Counted from the stretch's first letter, positions 34,041-44,246 are shown. The stretch is DNA of 51,293 bases from Pararhodospirillum oryzae (GCF_007992075.1 NZ_BJZO01000023.1:1-51293); one strand, 5' to 3'. Notes: generated by a model from the letters alone, not told the origin. Program-made: numbers and translations.

Positions 34041-35015
34041 ATCTCCTTCGACGGTTTCCCAGAGATCCGCCACGCCCAGAAGGGTCAGATCAGGGCGCCG
34101 GACGATGGTGACGGATGGTCCCCGGGGCGCGCACAGATCCGGATTGGAGGCATCGGAAAAAAGCACCAGGGCCGGACAGCCGGTGGCGGCCAGAAGGTGC
34201 ATGGGCCCGGTGTCGTTGCCGATGGCCAGACGGGCCCGGCGCCCGAGGCGGGCCAGATCGACCAGGGTGGTCGCCCCCGTCAGATCGCGCGCGGCCGGGC
34301 ACGCGGCCCTGATCGCGCGGGCGGCCCCGGCCTCGGCCCGGGTACCCAGAACCACGGGCACCAGGCCGGCGTCGGCCAGCCGCGTGGCCAGCTCGGCGTA
34401 GCGCTCGGGCGGCCAGCGCTTGCCCGCCCGGTGCAAGGCGGCCCCTGGAACCAGCAGGGCCAGCGGCGTTTCCTCGGGCACGTCGGCCAGGGCCGGAACC
34501 ATGGGGCCATCGGGGATCCATCCCAGATCGGGCAGCGCCAGCGGGTCGGCGGGCGGGATTCCCGCCATCGCCAGCTGCTCGGCCTGGCGTTCCAGCGTGT
34601 GCTGGTGGTCGCGATCGGGATTGGCGTGGGGGAAGGCGCACCCCGGCGCGATCCCCGACCACAGGGGACCGCCGTCCCGCCGGCGCATCAAGCGGAAGTA
34701 CCAGCCGGTGCGATCGGCGGTTTGCAGGTCGTAGACCCGGTCATAGCGCGGGGCCCGCAGGTGGCGGGCCAGGCGCAGCCACTCAAGCGGACGCCCCAAC
34801 CCCGGGCGCGGATCGATCTCGACCGCGTCGAAATAGGGACACGAAGCGGCCAGGGCGGCGAAGGGCCGGGTGGTCAGCAAGGTGACGTGGGCGCCCGGAT
34901 GATGGCGGCGCACGGCGGCGCACGCCGGCAGGGCCTGGATGAAATCCCCCAGGGCCGACAGCTTGATGACAAGGATACGCAAAGGCCGGTCACCCGAAAC
35001 GCACGAACAGGACAT
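34029..35015 (-). CDS. Glycosyltransferase family 9 (heptosyltransferase-like)
   Basis: A 328-aa GT-B glycosyltransferase. The N-terminal motif RILVIKLSALGDFIQALPA (residues 13-31) and the C-terminal donor-binding GNDTGPMHLLAATGCP are the family marks of ADP-heptose:LPS heptosyltransferases. It would act on the cytoplasmic side of the inner membrane in lipopolysaccharide core assembly, or on another glycolipid; the acceptor is unknown. The ATG giving MSCSCVSGDRPLRIL was preferred to a longer frame reaching 35060, because family members begin a few residues before RILVIK. It follows the GT4 gene by 53 bp and ends within its own terminator, so the two glycosyltransferases form an operon. Confidence 0.9.
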   Translation of the reverse strand: MSCSCVSGDRPLRILVIKLSALGDFIQALPACAAVRRHHPGAHVTLLTTRPFAALAASCPYFDAVEIDPRPGLGRPLEWLRLARHLRAPRYDRVYDLQTADRTGWYFRLMRRRDGGPLWSGIAPGCAFPHANPDRDHQHTLERQAEQLAMAGIPPADPLALPDLGWIPDGPMVPALADVPEETPLALLVPGAALHRAGKRWPPERYAELATRLADAGLVPVVLGTRAEAGAARAIRAACPAARDLTGATTLVDLARLGRRARLAIGNDTGPMHLLAATGCPALVLFSDASNPDLCAPRGPSVTIVRRPDLTLLGVADLWETVEGDLLS

Positions 35016-35068
35016 GGGGGTTCCGCGAAAACGAAGAACGAGGGGACGGAAAAAGGCCACGCCCCTCG

Positions 35069-36295
35069 TCAGGGATCGGGCAGGAGGACCGTTTCCAGCG
35101 GAGGAGCCCCGAACAGCAGTTCCTTGTACACATACAAGGTCCGCTCGGTCATCGTTTCCTTGGAAAACAGGGTGCGCATGTGATCAATGGCTTCCTCGGC
35201 CACGGCCCGGCGGGTTTCGGCATCCATGCGCAGGGCCTGGCGCAGGGCCGCCGCCAGGGCCTCGGGATCACCGGGGGGCACCAGCCAGCCGGTCGCGCCG
35301 GATTTCAGGATCTCGGGCGCGGCGCCGTGGTTGGGCGCGATCACGGCCCGCCCCATGGCCTGGGCCTCGGCCACCACGCGGCCAAAGGCCTCGGGATCGG
35401 TGGACGCGGACACCACCACGTCGGTGAGCATGTAGGCGGCCGGCATGTCGTCGCAGTCGTCAATGATGTGGACCTGCCCGCCCACGCCCCGGGACAAGGC
35501 CAGGGATTCCAGCTCGGCGCGATAGGCGACGCGCCCCTGGTCCGAGCCCACCAGCAAGCACCGCACCTGTGGATTGCCCAGCCGGGCCAGCGCCTCGATC
35601 AGGACCGCTTGTCCCTTCCACCGGGTGAGGCGGCCCGGCAGCATGATCACCGGCGCGCCGTCGGGCAGGCGCCAGCGCTCCGCCAGGCGGATCAGGCGTT
35701 CGGGCCGGACGGCGTCGGGATCGAACGACCGGGTATCGATCCCGCGATGGATCACCCGCACCACGCGTTCATCGATGCCGTAGGTTTCGCGCATGTGGCG
35801 CACGATGAAGCGCGAAATGGCGATGACCCGGTCGCCCCGGGTCATGATGCGGTTGTACTCGCGCTTCACGGCCAGCGGCCCCAGGGTATAGGTGCCGTGG
35901 AAGGTGGTGACGAACGGAATCCCCGCCTTGCGGGCCGCGGCGTGGGCGCTCCAGGCCGGCGCGCGGGAACGGGCATGGACCAGGGAAACCCCATGCTCGC
36001 GAATCACCCGGGCCAGGCGCCAGACATTGAGCGCCATGACCGCCGGATTCTTGGAGTTGACCGGCAAGCAGACATGGGGGACGCCGAGGCGTTCCAGGTC
36101 ACGGGTCATGGGCCCGCCTGCCGAAACGACCACGGCGCGCCATCCGGCTTCGACAATGGCCTGGGCGACATCAATGGTGCCGCGTTCCACCCCGCCCGTC
36201 ACCAGTTCCGGCAGCACCTGAAGGATGACCGGCACGCCCCGCTCTCCGGTCTGGAGATGATTCGAAGACGCGACCTTGTTAGACTGTTGTGTCAC
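35069..36295 (-). CDS. Glycosyltransferase family 4
   Basis: A 408-aa GT-B retaining glycosyltransferase. The N-terminal LPELVTGGVERGTIDVA, the middle PGRLTRWKGQAVLIEAL, and the EX7E motif (Glu302 to Glu310 in EAFGRVVAE) are those of GT4 enzymes. It probably adds a sugar to a lipopolysaccharide or capsule intermediate at the inner membrane, with the GT9 enzyme encoded next. The start is GTG at 36295; an internal GTG at 36235, preceded by GGAGAGCGG and giving a shorter N-terminus, is a serious alternative because the upstream stretch is AT-richer and has no ribosome binding site. It is divergent from the hydrolase gene with only 30 bp between starts. Confidence 0.92.
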   Translation of the reverse strand: MTQQSNKVASSNHLQTGERGVPVILQVLPELVTGGVERGTIDVAQAIVEAGWRAVVVSAGGPMTRDLERLGVPHVCLPVNSKNPAVMALNVWRLARVIREHGVSLVHARSRAPAWSAHAAARKAGIPFVTTFHGTYTLGPLAVKREYNRIMTRGDRVIAISRFIVRHMRETYGIDERVVRVIHRGIDTRSFDPDAVRPERLIRLAERWRLPDGAPVIMLPGRLTRWKGQAVLIEALARLGNPQVRCLLVGSDQGRVAYRAELESLALSRGVGGQVHIIDDCDDMPAAYMLTDVVVSASTDPEAFGRVVAEAQAMGRAVIAPNHGAAPEILKSGATGWLVPPGDPEALAAALRQALRMDAETRRAVAEEAIDHMRTLFSKETMTERTLYVYKELLFGAPPLETVLLPDP

Positions 36296-36325
36296 TGTTC
36301 ACGGCTCGACCCGAGAGGACTCTTC

Positions 36326-37105
36326 ATGCCCATGGACGAGGCACATTCCGCCCCCAGCATACTAACGCTAGCGGATGGCGCAACCATCGCCTATCACCGC
36401 ACGCCGGGCAAGGCGCCAGGCGTGGTTTTCCTGCACGGGTTCCGCTCGGACATGACCGGCGACAAGGCCTTGACGGTTGAAAACTGGTGCAAGACGAAGG
36501 GTCATGCGTGCGTGCGCTTTGACCAGCGTGGACACGGACGCTCGTCGGGGCGCTTCGAGGAAGGGACGATCGGTCAGTGGGCGGCCGACACGGTCGCGGT
36601 GCTCGCGGCGCTGACCGAGGGGCCGCAGATTCTGGTGGGCTCGTCGATGGGCGGGTGGCTGATGCTGCTGGCCGCCCTGGCGGGGCCGGCGCGGATCGCG
36701 GGTCTTCTGGGCATCGCGGCGGCGCCCGACTTCACCGAAGACCTGATTGCCGCCCAGCTCGGCGAAACCGAGCGCGCCCGCCTTGAAGCCGAGGGCGTCT
36801 TGCCCATGCCCGGGCCGGTGGGGGAACCGCCCATCCCGCTGACCCGCGCCCTGATCGCCGACGGGCGGCGCCATCTTCTGCTGCGCGGGCCCATCGCCTT
36901 GTCATGCCCGGTCCGTCTGCTGCACGGGCGCGAGGACGACTCGGTGCCCTGGGAAACCGCGCTTCGCCTGCAAGAACGGCTGTCCGGCCCGGATGTCCGC
37001 GTGACCTTGATCAAGGATGGCGGCCATCGCTTGTCCCGGCCGGAGGATCTTGCCCTCATCGCCCGCGAACTGGAGGCCCTGGCGCAAGATCAAACCACTC
37101 CTTAA
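36326..37105 (+). CDS. Alpha/beta hydrolase (ABHD10-like)
   Basis: A 259-aa soluble hydrolase. The nucleophile is Ser107 in VGSSMGGW, the acid is Asp204 or Asp205 in HGREDDSVP, and the base is His234 in GGHRLS; HGFRSDMTGDKA at 37-48 is the oxyanion region seen in ABHD10-type esterases, which include mitochondrial depalmitoylases. A thioesterase or carboxylesterase role is likely, the substrate unknown. AGAGGA precedes the ATG and sets the start; a longer open frame upstream runs antisense to the GT4 gene. The gene is monocistronic or leads into the histidine kinase gene 207 bp downstream. Confidence 0.88.
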   Translation: MPMDEAHSAPSILTLADGATIAYHRTPGKAPGVVFLHGFRSDMTGDKALTVENWCKTKGHACVRFDQRGHGRSSGRFEEGTIGQWAADTVAVLAALTEGPQILVGSSMGGWLMLLAALAGPARIAGLLGIAAAPDFTEDLIAAQLGETERARLEAEGVLPMPGPVGEPPIPLTRALIADGRRHLLLRGPIALSCPVRLLHGREDDSVPWETALRLQERLSGPDVRVTLIKDGGHRLSRPEDLALIARELEALAQDQTTP

Positions 37106-37163
37106 GTATTGCCTGGAAAAATAAGCCGACGCCTTCGCATGCGGGATCCTGGCTTGAAGGGGC

Positions 37164-37192
37164 ACCCCAGGTTTCCTTGATTTCCCTGGGGT
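37164..37192 (+). terminator. Possible terminator after the second hydrolase
   Basis: ACCCCAGG (37164-37171) and CCTGGGGT (37185-37192) form an 8-bp stem with a 13-nt loop; no T-run follows. Confidence 0.35.
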
Positions 37193-37312
37193 TCCTCGTC
37201 CCTTGTGGAAAAAGGCCTTGTGAAAAAAGGTGCCCTTTCACACCACGGTCCGGCCGCGAGGCAAGCGAGGTGGGCCGGTCGAACAAGCCGCATCCGGGAG
37301 GCGGCGCCTGCC

Positions 37313-39298
37313 ATGAGCGCTCACCACGCCTGTTCGGACCCCCATCGGTTGGGATGCCTTCTCAGCGCGGGCGCGCGCAAGGACGGCTGCCCGCTTGAAC
37401 CCGTGATCGACGCCGGTGGCTCCGCCCTGGCGGTCAAGGATCGCGCCTTTGTCTACCGGTATGTCTCGCCGGCGCTCGCGGGGTTGCTCGGCCGCCCCGC
37501 GAGCCGCGTGGTGGGGACGACCGACTTCTCCCTGTACGACCGGCGCCGCGCCCTGATCTCCCGCCGGGAGGATCTGTGCGTGCTCACGGAACGGCGCCCC
37601 TTGCAGTGCGATGGCCTGGTGATGACCCCGGACGGGCCACGCTGGCTAAGCCAGCGCAAGGATCCTGTTTTCTTCCTGGATCACTGCGTGGGGGTACGCG
37701 TCTGCCTGCACGACACCGGCAACGTCGAGGTGGTGCGGCTGCCCCCCTTCGTGCCGCCCCCGGATGGCCGTCCCGCCGCGCCCCGTCCCCAGGACCTGCC
37801 CCCTCCGCTTGAAGACCGCTTCGAAAAGATCTTCCGCAGCAACGATACCTTGATGGTGATCACCGATCCGGAAAACGGGCGTGTGATCGACGCCAACGCG
37901 GCCTTTGTGAAAGCGCTGGGCGCGACCCGCGCCGACCTGCTTGGCCGGACCACGATCGAGCTGGGCTTTTTCCACTCCGAACCCCACCGCCGCCAGTTCG
38001 TCCAGAAACTCCTTGATGGCGAGGGACGCTCCAGGCATCAGGTCCGCTTCCCCAACCGGCACGGAACCATCGTGGTTGGCGAAGTCACCGCCGAACTGAT
38101 CCCCAACGGGACCAGCCGCCTTTTGCTGACCATGGTCAACGACATCTCGCGCCGGCACGCCCTGATGGCCGCCCTTGAAAGCCAGGCCCGCCGGCTCGAA
38201 AGCATCATAGAAGGAACCGAGGTGGGCACCTGGGAATGGCACCTCCCCACCGGCGACATCACTCTCAACCGCTACTGGACCGCCGGCCTGGGCTATCTCC
38301 TTGAGGAGCTGACGCCGTTTTCCTATGACACCTGGCGCGCGATGGTCCATCCCGACGACCTTCCCGTCGCCCTGGCCGCCCTGGAACGGCACTTCCGCGA
38401 TCCCAAGGTTCGCTACGAAGCCGAATTTCGCATGCGCCACAAATCGGGAGGCTGGGTCTGGATCCTCGACCGAGGCAAGGTGGTGGAATGGGATCATGAA
38501 AACCGGGCCGTGCGCATGGCCGGAACCCATCTCGACCTCACCGAACGCAAACGAACCGAAGAACGTTTGCGCCTGAGCGAAGCCGACCTGATGCGTTCCA
38601 ACGCCGATCTGGAACAGTTCGCGACGGTCATTTCCCACGACCTGCGCCAGCCCTTGCGCATGATCGCCAGCTACGCCCAGCTCCTGGAACGACGGCTGGG
38701 CCCGCGCCTGGACTCCGAGGGCCGCGAGTTCCTCGACATCATCCACGAGGGCGCCGCGCGCATGGATCAGATGCTGCTGTCGCTTCTGGAGTACTCACGC
38801 GCCGGTCGCGCCACCGCCCCCCCCGCTTCCTTGGATTCCCGCGCCCTGGTCGAGGAGGCCTTGCACTTCCTGGGCCCCGTGATAACCGAGGCCGAAGCCC
38901 ACATCCGGATTGCCGGCGTGTGGCCCTTGATCACCGGGCGCCGCGACGATCTGGTCCGCCTGTTCCAAAATCTGGTCGGCAACGCCATCAAGTACCGCCT
39001 GCCGGACCGCCCCCCCGACATTCTGATCCAAGGCCGCCTGACGCCCCCTTGGTGGGAAATCACGATCGACGATAACGGCCGGGGTTTCGCCCCCACCGAA
39101 ATCAACTCGCTCTTCACCTTGTTCCAGCGTCTGCATCCTGAAAGCGGATGCGACGGGTTTGGCATCGGTCTTGCCACCTGCCGACGCATCGTCGAACGCC
39201 ACTGCGGCACCATCGAGGTCACCTCGGCCGGCCCCGGCCAGGGAAGCCGCTTTACGGTGCGGCTTCCGATCGGTGGTTGCGCCAAGCATCGAAATTAG
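37313..39298 (+). CDS. PAS-domain sensor histidine kinase, soluble
   Basis: A 661-aa kinase without membrane helices. Three PAS-like domains precede the kinase core: about 25-120 (VKDRAFVYRYVSPALAGLLG), 170-290 (ITDPENGRVIDANAAF) and 300-425 (WEWHLPTGDITLN, ending in DLTERKRTEERL). The HisKA helix has the phosphorylated His442 in SHDLRQPLR. The ATPase domain has the N box LVGNAIKYR, G1 DDNGRGF and G2 GFGIGLA. The sequence around His442 and FQRLHPE is of the phytochrome-like group whose partners are single-domain Rcp1-type receivers. Two Rcp1-like receivers are encoded 8-9 kb downstream (45355 and 46864), while none is adjacent. GGGAGG lies upstream of the ATG. The signal is unknown. Confidence 0.92.
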   Translation: MSAHHACSDPHRLGCLLSAGARKDGCPLEPVIDAGGSALAVKDRAFVYRYVSPALAGLLGRPASRVVGTTDFSLYDRRRALISRREDLCVLTERRPLQCDGLVMTPDGPRWLSQRKDPVFFLDHCVGVRVCLHDTGNVEVVRLPPFVPPPDGRPAAPRPQDLPPPLEDRFEKIFRSNDTLMVITDPENGRVIDANAAFVKALGATRADLLGRTTIELGFFHSEPHRRQFVQKLLDGEGRSRHQVRFPNRHGTIVVGEVTAELIPNGTSRLLLTMVNDISRRHALMAALESQARRLESIIEGTEVGTWEWHLPTGDITLNRYWTAGLGYLLEELTPFSYDTWRAMVHPDDLPVALAALERHFRDPKVRYEAEFRMRHKSGGWVWILDRGKVVEWDHENRAVRMAGTHLDLTERKRTEERLRLSEADLMRSNADLEQFATVISHDLRQPLRMIASYAQLLERRLGPRLDSEGREFLDIIHEGAARMDQMLLSLLEYSRAGRATAPPASLDSRALVEEALHFLGPVITEAEAHIRIAGVWPLITGRRDDLVRLFQNLVGNAIKYRLPDRPPDILIQGRLTPPWWEITIDDNGRGFAPTEINSLFTLFQRLHPESGCDGFGIGLATCRRIVERHCGTIEVTSAGPGQGSRFTVRLPIGGCAKHRN

Positions 39299-39306
39299 GC
39301 TATAAT
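39277..39306 (+). promoter_or_regulatory. Candidate promoter of the gcv operon
   Basis: A consensus -10 TATAAT (39301-39306) with TTGCGC 18 bp upstream, overlapping the end of the kinase gene. The following 160 bp leader is AT-rich at first and shows no glycine-riboswitch core. Confidence 0.4.
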
Positions 39307-39466
39307 TAGACCGTTAGTATATATCCCATGCCGTGTATTCCCCAAGGGAACATCTCCTCTTCAGGACGTGGCAGGACGCGGAAAAACGATTCCACCGCGC
39401 CGCGCCTCCTCCGGGAAATCACAAGCGGCCCGGCCCCCCCGGCGGCTTCTATCGGAGAGCTTTTGC

Positions 39467-40621
39467 ATGGCCTCAGATGACAGCGTTTCCCTGCGCGTCA
39501 CGCCGCTTTTTTCCCTGTGCCAGGAGTTGGGCGCCCGATTCACCCCCTTTGCCGGGTATCGGATGGCGTTGTCCTTTCCCGCCGGGACCTTGCGCGAACA
39601 CCAGCACACGCGCGAGGCCGCCAGTTTGTTCGACGTCTCGCACATGGGACAGATCGTGGTGAGCGGACCGGACCGGGTCGCCTTGCTGGAAAGCCTGACG
39701 CCCGCTTCGATACGGGCCCTGCCGCCGGGCCGCCTGCGCTACAGCATGTTCACCACGCCCACGGGCGGGGTTCTTGATGATCTGATGATCGCCTGCCGGG
39801 GCGACGACCTGATGGTGGTGGTCAACGCCGCCCGGCGCGAGGCCGATCTCGCCCATCTGCGCGAGGCCGCCCGGGGGCACGCGGCCGACGTGGCCCTCCT
39901 GGAGGATCAGGCGCTCCTGGCGTTGCAAGGGCCGGCGGCGGCGGCGGTGCTGTCCGCGCTGGCGGCCGGGGTTGGTGACCTGCCCTTCCTGGGCATGGGC
40001 CCCTTCGCCCTGGATGGGGTGCTGTGCTGGGTCTCGCGCTCGGGCTACACCGGCGAGGACGGGTTTGAAATCAGCGTCAAGGCGACCCATGTCGAGCCCC
40101 TGGCCCGGCGCCTGCTGGCCGACCCCCGGGTGGCGCCCGCCGGCCTGGCCGCGCGCGACACGCTGCGCCTGGAGGCCGGCCTGTGCCTCAACGGCGCCGA
40201 CCTCACGCCGTCGATCACCCCGGTCGAGGCCGGGCTGGGCTGGGTCGTGGGCAGGGAACGCCGCCTGGACGGACAGTTTCCCGGCTCCGACGTCCTTTTC
40301 CAGCAACTGGCCGAGGGGCCGGCGTGGTGCCGGGTGGGCCTGCGCCTGGCCGGGCGCGCCGTGGCCCGGCCAGGCGCCCCCGTGCTGGATCCCCAGGGCG
40401 CCGAGGTCGGCGTGGTCACCTCGGGCGGCTTCTCGCCAACCTTGAACCAGCCCATCGCCATGGCGCGTGTTCCGGCGGCGCTGGCCTCGCCGGGGCAGCC
40501 GCTCGCCGTGCGCGTGCGCGACCACCAGTTGGATGCCCTGGTCACTGCCCTGCCCTTCGTGCCCGCGCGCACCGTCGGCAGGGCTTGTTCCGGCCCGTCC
40601 GAGCCCCGGAACAAGCCATGA
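39467..40621 (+). CDS. gcvT: Glycine cleavage system T protein (aminomethyltransferase)
   Basis: A 384-aa enzyme that transfers the aminomethyl carbon from lipoyl-GcvH to tetrahydrofolate, releasing ammonia. The family marks are FTPFAGYRMALSFPAG, the N-terminal FDVSHMGQI, YSMFTTPTGGVLDDL, RSGYTGEDGFEI and the C-terminal GVVTSGGFSPTLN. The chosen ATG (MASDDSVSLRVTPLF) follows CGGAGAG; a longer frame to 39368 has no support. It is first in gcvT-gcvH-gcvPA-gcvPB. Unlike the tight spacing further on, 213 bp separate it from gcvH, and that gap holds a palindromic repeat element. Confidence 0.95.
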   Translation: MASDDSVSLRVTPLFSLCQELGARFTPFAGYRMALSFPAGTLREHQHTREAASLFDVSHMGQIVVSGPDRVALLESLTPASIRALPPGRLRYSMFTTPTGGVLDDLMIACRGDDLMVVVNAARREADLAHLREAARGHAADVALLEDQALLALQGPAAAAVLSALAAGVGDLPFLGMGPFALDGVLCWVSRSGYTGEDGFEISVKATHVEPLARRLLADPRVAPAGLAARDTLRLEAGLCLNGADLTPSITPVEAGLGWVVGRERRLDGQFPGSDVLFQQLAEGPAWCRVGLRLAGRAVARPGAPVLDPQGAEVGVVTSGGFSPTLNQPIAMARVPAALASPGQPLAVRVRDHQLDALVTALPFVPARTVGRACSGPSEPRNKP

Positions 40622-40665
40622 AAGCCTGCCCCCTTCACCCGGAACCGGACGCGTTTGGAGTGGGA

Positions 40666-40748
40666 CCCGAAAAATGGGAACCGTTTTTCGGATGAGTCGA
40701 GCATAAGAAAAGGTGGAGCACCGTGCCCGGATCCGGTTCAACGCACGG
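40666..40748 (+). repeat. Dispersed palindromic element, copy A
   Basis: Two stem-loops in 83 bp: CCGAAAAA/TTTTTCGG (40667-40674 with 40684-40691) and GCACCGTGC/GCACGGTGC (from 40719, enclosing CCGGATCCGG). It aligns at about 80% identity with the reverse complement of 50861-50950. It lies between gcvT and gcvH. The first stem resembles palindromic repeats I know from rhizobial genomes. Confidence 0.8.
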
Positions 40749-40834
40749 TGCGCCAAACTCTCTTTGAGTGAGAGGACCGGGGAAGACGTGATCTTGTTTC
40801 CCGGCACCCTCCAGGACAGGGGAACCATCCGGCC

Positions 40835-41227
40835 ATGAGCAAGGTCTACTACACCGAGGACCATGAATGGATTCGGGTCGAGGACGGCAAGGAAGGAACC
40901 GTCGGCATCACCGACTTCGCGCAAGCCCAGATGGGCGACGTGGTGTTCGTTGAACTCCCTCCCGTGGGCACGGTGCTGACCCAGGGCGAGCAGGCCGCCG
41001 TCGTTGAATCGGTCAAGGCCGCGAGCGAACTGTACGCGCCGGTCAGCGGCACGGTCGTGGCGGTCAATCCCGATCTGCCCGACGCGCCGGGCACGGTCAA
41101 CGAGGATCCCCAGGGCGAGGGGTGGTTCTTCCGCCTGGCCTTGACCCAGCCCAACGAACTGGCCGACCTCATGGACCAGGACGCCTACGAGGTCTTCGTG
41201 GCCGAGGCCGGCGAAAGCGCGGGCTGA
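40835..41227 (+). CDS. gcvH: Glycine cleavage system H protein
   Basis: A 130-aa lipoyl carrier. The lipoylated Lys61 lies in [16 protein letters not shown], preceded by [19 protein letters not shown] and followed by [21 protein letters not shown]; all are canonical, and the length is normal. It shuttles the aminomethyl group and electrons between the P, T and L proteins in the cytoplasm. GGGGAA lies upstream of the ATG. It follows gcvT after a 213-bp spacer that contains a repeat element, so its expression relative to gcvT may be adjusted post-transcriptionally (inference). Confidence 0.98.
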   Translation: MSKVYYTEDHEWIRVEDGKEGTVGITDFAQAQMGDVVFVELPPVGTVLTQGEQAAVVESVKAASELYAPVSGTVVAVNPDLPDAPGTVNEDPQGEGWFFRLALTQPNELADLMDQDAYEVFVAEAGESAG

Positions 41228-41328
41228 CCGGGCGCCCGATCGTCGTGGCCCGTCCCCTTCCGGTTCCCGGCACGGGATGAAGGAGGCGGGCGTGTTTCGT
41301 TGTGCCCCATCCAGGGCGGAGGCGTTTC

Positions 41329-42678
41329 ATGCGTTACCTTCCCCACGGCCCCGCCGATCGCGCCCACATGCTGGAAACCCTGGGCGAACCGTCGATCGAG
41401 GCCCTGTACCGCGACGTTCCGGCGGCGGTCTTGCAAGCGGCGGCGTTCCCGGACCTGCCCGACCACCAGGGCGAGCGGGCCGTGGAGGCTCACCTGGCGG
41501 CCCTCGCCGCGCGCAACCGTCCGGCCGGGGCGGGGCCTTGCTTCCTGGGGGCCGGGGCCATGCGCCACCACATTCCGGCCGTGGTCGACGCCCTGGTCCA
41601 GCGCGGCGAGTTCATGACCGCCTACACCCCCTATCAGCCCGAAATCAGCCAGGGCACCTTGCAGGCCCTGTTCGAGTTCCAAACCCAGGTCGCCCTGATC
41701 ACCGGCATGGAGGTGGCCAACGCGTCGATGTACGACGGGGCCAGCGCCTGCGCCGAGGCCGGCCTGATGGCGCAACGGGTCACGCGCCGCGCCCGGGTCC
41801 TGGTGAGTGGTGGCGTGCATCCCCGCTACGCCGCCACCACCGTGACCCTGGCCGACGGCGCCCACGAGGCGGTCGAGGTCCTGGCCCCCGACCCCCTGGG
41901 CATCGAGGACCTGATCGGGCGGGTCAATCATGAAACCGCCTGCGTCATCGTCCAGACCCCGGACGTGTTCGGCCGGCTGCGCGACCTCACGGCCCTGGCC
42001 GCCGCCTGTCACGACGAGGGCGCCTTGCTGGTCGCGGTGGTGACCGAACCCCTGGCGCTGGGGCTGGTGCGTCCGCCCGGGGCCATGGGCGCCGACATCG
42101 TGGTGGCCGAGGGTCAGGGGCTGGCCGGGCCGCCCTCGTTCGGCGGGCCGGGCGTGGGCCTGTTCGCCACCCGCGCCGCCCTCATGCGCCAGATGCCGGG
42201 CCGGCTGGTGGGCCAGACCGTGGACGAGGACGGCCGGCGCGGCTTCGTGCTCACCTTGTCCACCCGCGAACAGCACATCCGCCGCGAAAAGGCCACCTCG
42301 AACATCTGCACCAACGCGGGGCTTGTGGCCCTGGCGTTGAGCATCCACCTGGCCTTGCTGGGCGAGGAGGGCTTCACGCGTCTTGCCCGGACCAACCACG
42401 CCCTGGCGGTGGACCTGGCCACGCGCCTGGCCCGCCTGCCGGGGGTGCGGGTTCTGCCCCAGGCGTTTTTCAACGAATTCGCCCTGCTGCTGCCGGTGCC
42501 CGCCGGCCCGGTGGTCGAGACCCTGGCCGATCGGGGCGTGCTGGCGGGAGTCCCGGGCGAACGCCTGTGGCCCGATTACCCCGAGCTGGCCGAGGTTCTG
42601 CTGGTCGCCGTCACCGAAACCACCCCCCCCGCCGATATCGAGGCCCTGGTGGACGGGCTGAAGGAGGCCCTGTCATGA
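41329..42678 (+). CDS. gcvPA: Glycine dehydrogenase (decarboxylating) subunit 1
   Basis: A 449-aa N-terminal half of a split P protein. It begins [19 protein letters not shown] and shows [50 protein letters not shown] and [15 protein letters not shown], all standard for GcvPA. With GcvPB it decarboxylates glycine and loads the aminomethyl group on GcvH. The ATG follows GGAGG; an upstream ATG at 41302 is less suitable. Its stop overlaps the gcvPB start (ATGA), as expected for subunits made in equal amounts. The split form is typical of this bacterial lineage and many others. Confidence 0.97.
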   Translation: MRYLPHGPADRAHMLETLGEPSIEALYRDVPAAVLQAAAFPDLPDHQGERAVEAHLAALAARNRPAGAGPCFLGAGAMRHHIPAVVDALVQRGEFMTAYTPYQPEISQGTLQALFEFQTQVALITGMEVANASMYDGASACAEAGLMAQRVTRRARVLVSGGVHPRYAATTVTLADGAHEAVEVLAPDPLGIEDLIGRVNHETACVIVQTPDVFGRLRDLTALAAACHDEGALLVAVVTEPLALGLVRPPGAMGADIVVAEGQGLAGPPSFGGPGVGLFATRAALMRQMPGRLVGQTVDEDGRRGFVLTLSTREQHIRREKATSNICTNAGLVALALSIHLALLGEEGFTRLARTNHALAVDLATRLARLPGVRVLPQAFFNEFALLLPVPAGPVVETLADRGVLAGVPGERLWPDYPELAEVLLVAVTETTPPADIEALVDGLKEALS

Positions 42679-44237
42679 CCGCCACCGTTTCCGGACATCG
42701 CGGCCTGGATCTGGAAGAACCGCTTTTGTTCGAGCTGGACACGCCGGGGGTGTCGGGCATCGACGAGCCGGAGCCGGAGCCGGGCCCCACCCGGCTGGGC
42801 GGGCTGGAGCGCGAGGGGCCCATCGGCCTGCCGGGGCTCTCGGAACCCGCCGTCGTCCGCCACTACACCCGCCTGTCGCGACGCAATTACAGCATCGATG
42901 CCGGGATGTACCCGCTCGGCTCGTGCACCATGAAATACAATCCCCGCCTCAACGAACGGATGGCGCGGCTGCCGGGGTTCGCCGATCTGCATCCCCTGCA
43001 ACCCGAAAAAACCGTGCAAGGCGCCCTGGCGGTGATGGCCGAGCTGGGACGCTGGCTGTGCGCGCTCACCGGCCTGCCGGCGGTGGCCCTGAGCCCGGCG
43101 GCCGGCGCGCAAGGCGAGCTGTGCGGCCTGCGCGCCATCCGCGCGGCCCTCAGGGAACGGGGCGAGCTGGACACCCGGCGCGTGGTGCTGGTCGCGGAAA
43201 GCGCCCACGGCACCAACCCGGCCACGGCGGCCGCCTGCGGGTTCAAGGTCGAGGCGGTGCCGGCCGATGCCCGGGGCCGGATGGACCGCGCCGCCTTCCG
43301 GGCCCGGGTGGGGGCGGACGTGGCGGCGGTGATGCTGACCAACCCCAACACCTGCGGCCTGTTTGAATCCGACGCGCCCGAGCTGGCCCGGGCCCTCCAC
43401 GACGCCGGCGGCTTTGTGTACATGGACGGGGCCAACCTCAACGCCCTGGTCGGACGGGTGCGCGCCGTCGACCTGGGGGCCGACGCCATGCACATCAATC
43501 TGCACAAAACCTTTTCCACCCCCCACGGTGGGGGGGGACCGGGGGCCGGGCCCACCGTGCTCTCGGCGGCCCTGGCGCCGTTCGCCCCCTTGCCGGTGCT
43601 GTGGCAAGAGGAAGCCGGCTGGCGCCTGATCGAAACCATGGACGGCGCGCGGGCCCGGGGGCTTTCCCCCTTCGGGCGCCTGAGTGGCTTCCACGGCCAG
43701 TTCGGGGTGTTCGTGCGGGCGCTCGCCTACCTGCTGGCCATGGGCCGGGACGGCCTGCGCCAGGCCAGTGGCGACGCGGTGCTGAACGCCAATTACATCC
43801 TTGCAGGCCTGTCGGACGTATTGAGCGCCTCCTACCCCGGGCCGTGCATGCACGAAGCCCTGTTCGACGACCGTTTCTTGAAGGACACCGGAATCACCAC
43901 CTTGGACTTCGCCAAGGCGATGATCGACGAAGGCTTTCACCCCATGACCATGTACTTCCCGCTGGTGGTGCATGGGGCGCTGCTGATCGAGCCGACCGAA
44001 ACCGAATCGCGCGCCACCCTTGACCAGTTCATCGCGGTGATGCGTGATCTCGCCCTTCGCGCGCGTGCCGGCGATCAGGCGGCCTTCAAGGCGGCGCCCC
44101 GGCTCGCGCCACGCCGGCGCCTGGATGAAACCCAGGCGGCACGCCATCCCGTGCTGCGCTGGGCACCCCCGCCTTCCTCCGGCGCCTCGTCCGACGAGTC
44201 TTCCTTCCGGACGGCTCCCCTCTCCTCGAACCCATGA
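42675..44237 (+). CDS. gcvPB: Glycine dehydrogenase (decarboxylating) subunit 2
   Basis: A 520-aa PLP-binding half of the P protein. [11 protein letters not shown] (about 76-86), [27 protein letters not shown] and the PLP Lys278 in [16 protein letters not shown] are present; [14 protein letters not shown] is the usual C-terminal end. After it comes an extra tail of about 24 Ser/Pro-rich residues ([14 protein letters not shown]) not typical of the family. The gene overlaps gcvPA by four bases with AAGGAGG just before the ATG. The next gene starts 9 bp after the stop, so it may be co-transcribed. Confidence 0.97.
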   Translation: MTATVSGHRGLDLEEPLLFELDTPGVSGIDEPEPEPGPTRLGGLEREGPIGLPGLSEPAVVRHYTRLSRRNYSIDAGMYPLGSCTMKYNPRLNERMARLPGFADLHPLQPEKTVQGALAVMAELGRWLCALTGLPAVALSPAAGAQGELCGLRAIRAALRERGELDTRRVVLVAESAHGTNPATAAACGFKVEAVPADARGRMDRAAFRARVGADVAAVMLTNPNTCGLFESDAPELARALHDAGGFVYMDGANLNALVGRVRAVDLGADAMHINLHKTFSTPHGGGGPGAGPTVLSAALAPFAPLPVLWQEEAGWRLIETMDGARARGLSPFGRLSGFHGQFGVFVRALAYLLAMGRDGLRQASGDAVLNANYILAGLSDVLSASYPGPCMHEALFDDRFLKDTGITTLDFAKAMIDEGFHPMTMYFPLVVHGALLIEPTETESRATLDQFIAVMRDLALRARAGDQAAFKAAPRLAPRRRLDETQAARHPVLRWAPPPSSGASSDESSFRTAPLSSNP

Positions 44238-44246
44238 GGGTTTCGC

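Noticed and set aside
39299..39466. Glycine riboswitch in front of gcvT
   Set aside because: The conserved cores of the glycine aptamer are not found in the leader; the GGAGAG there is the ribosome binding site.
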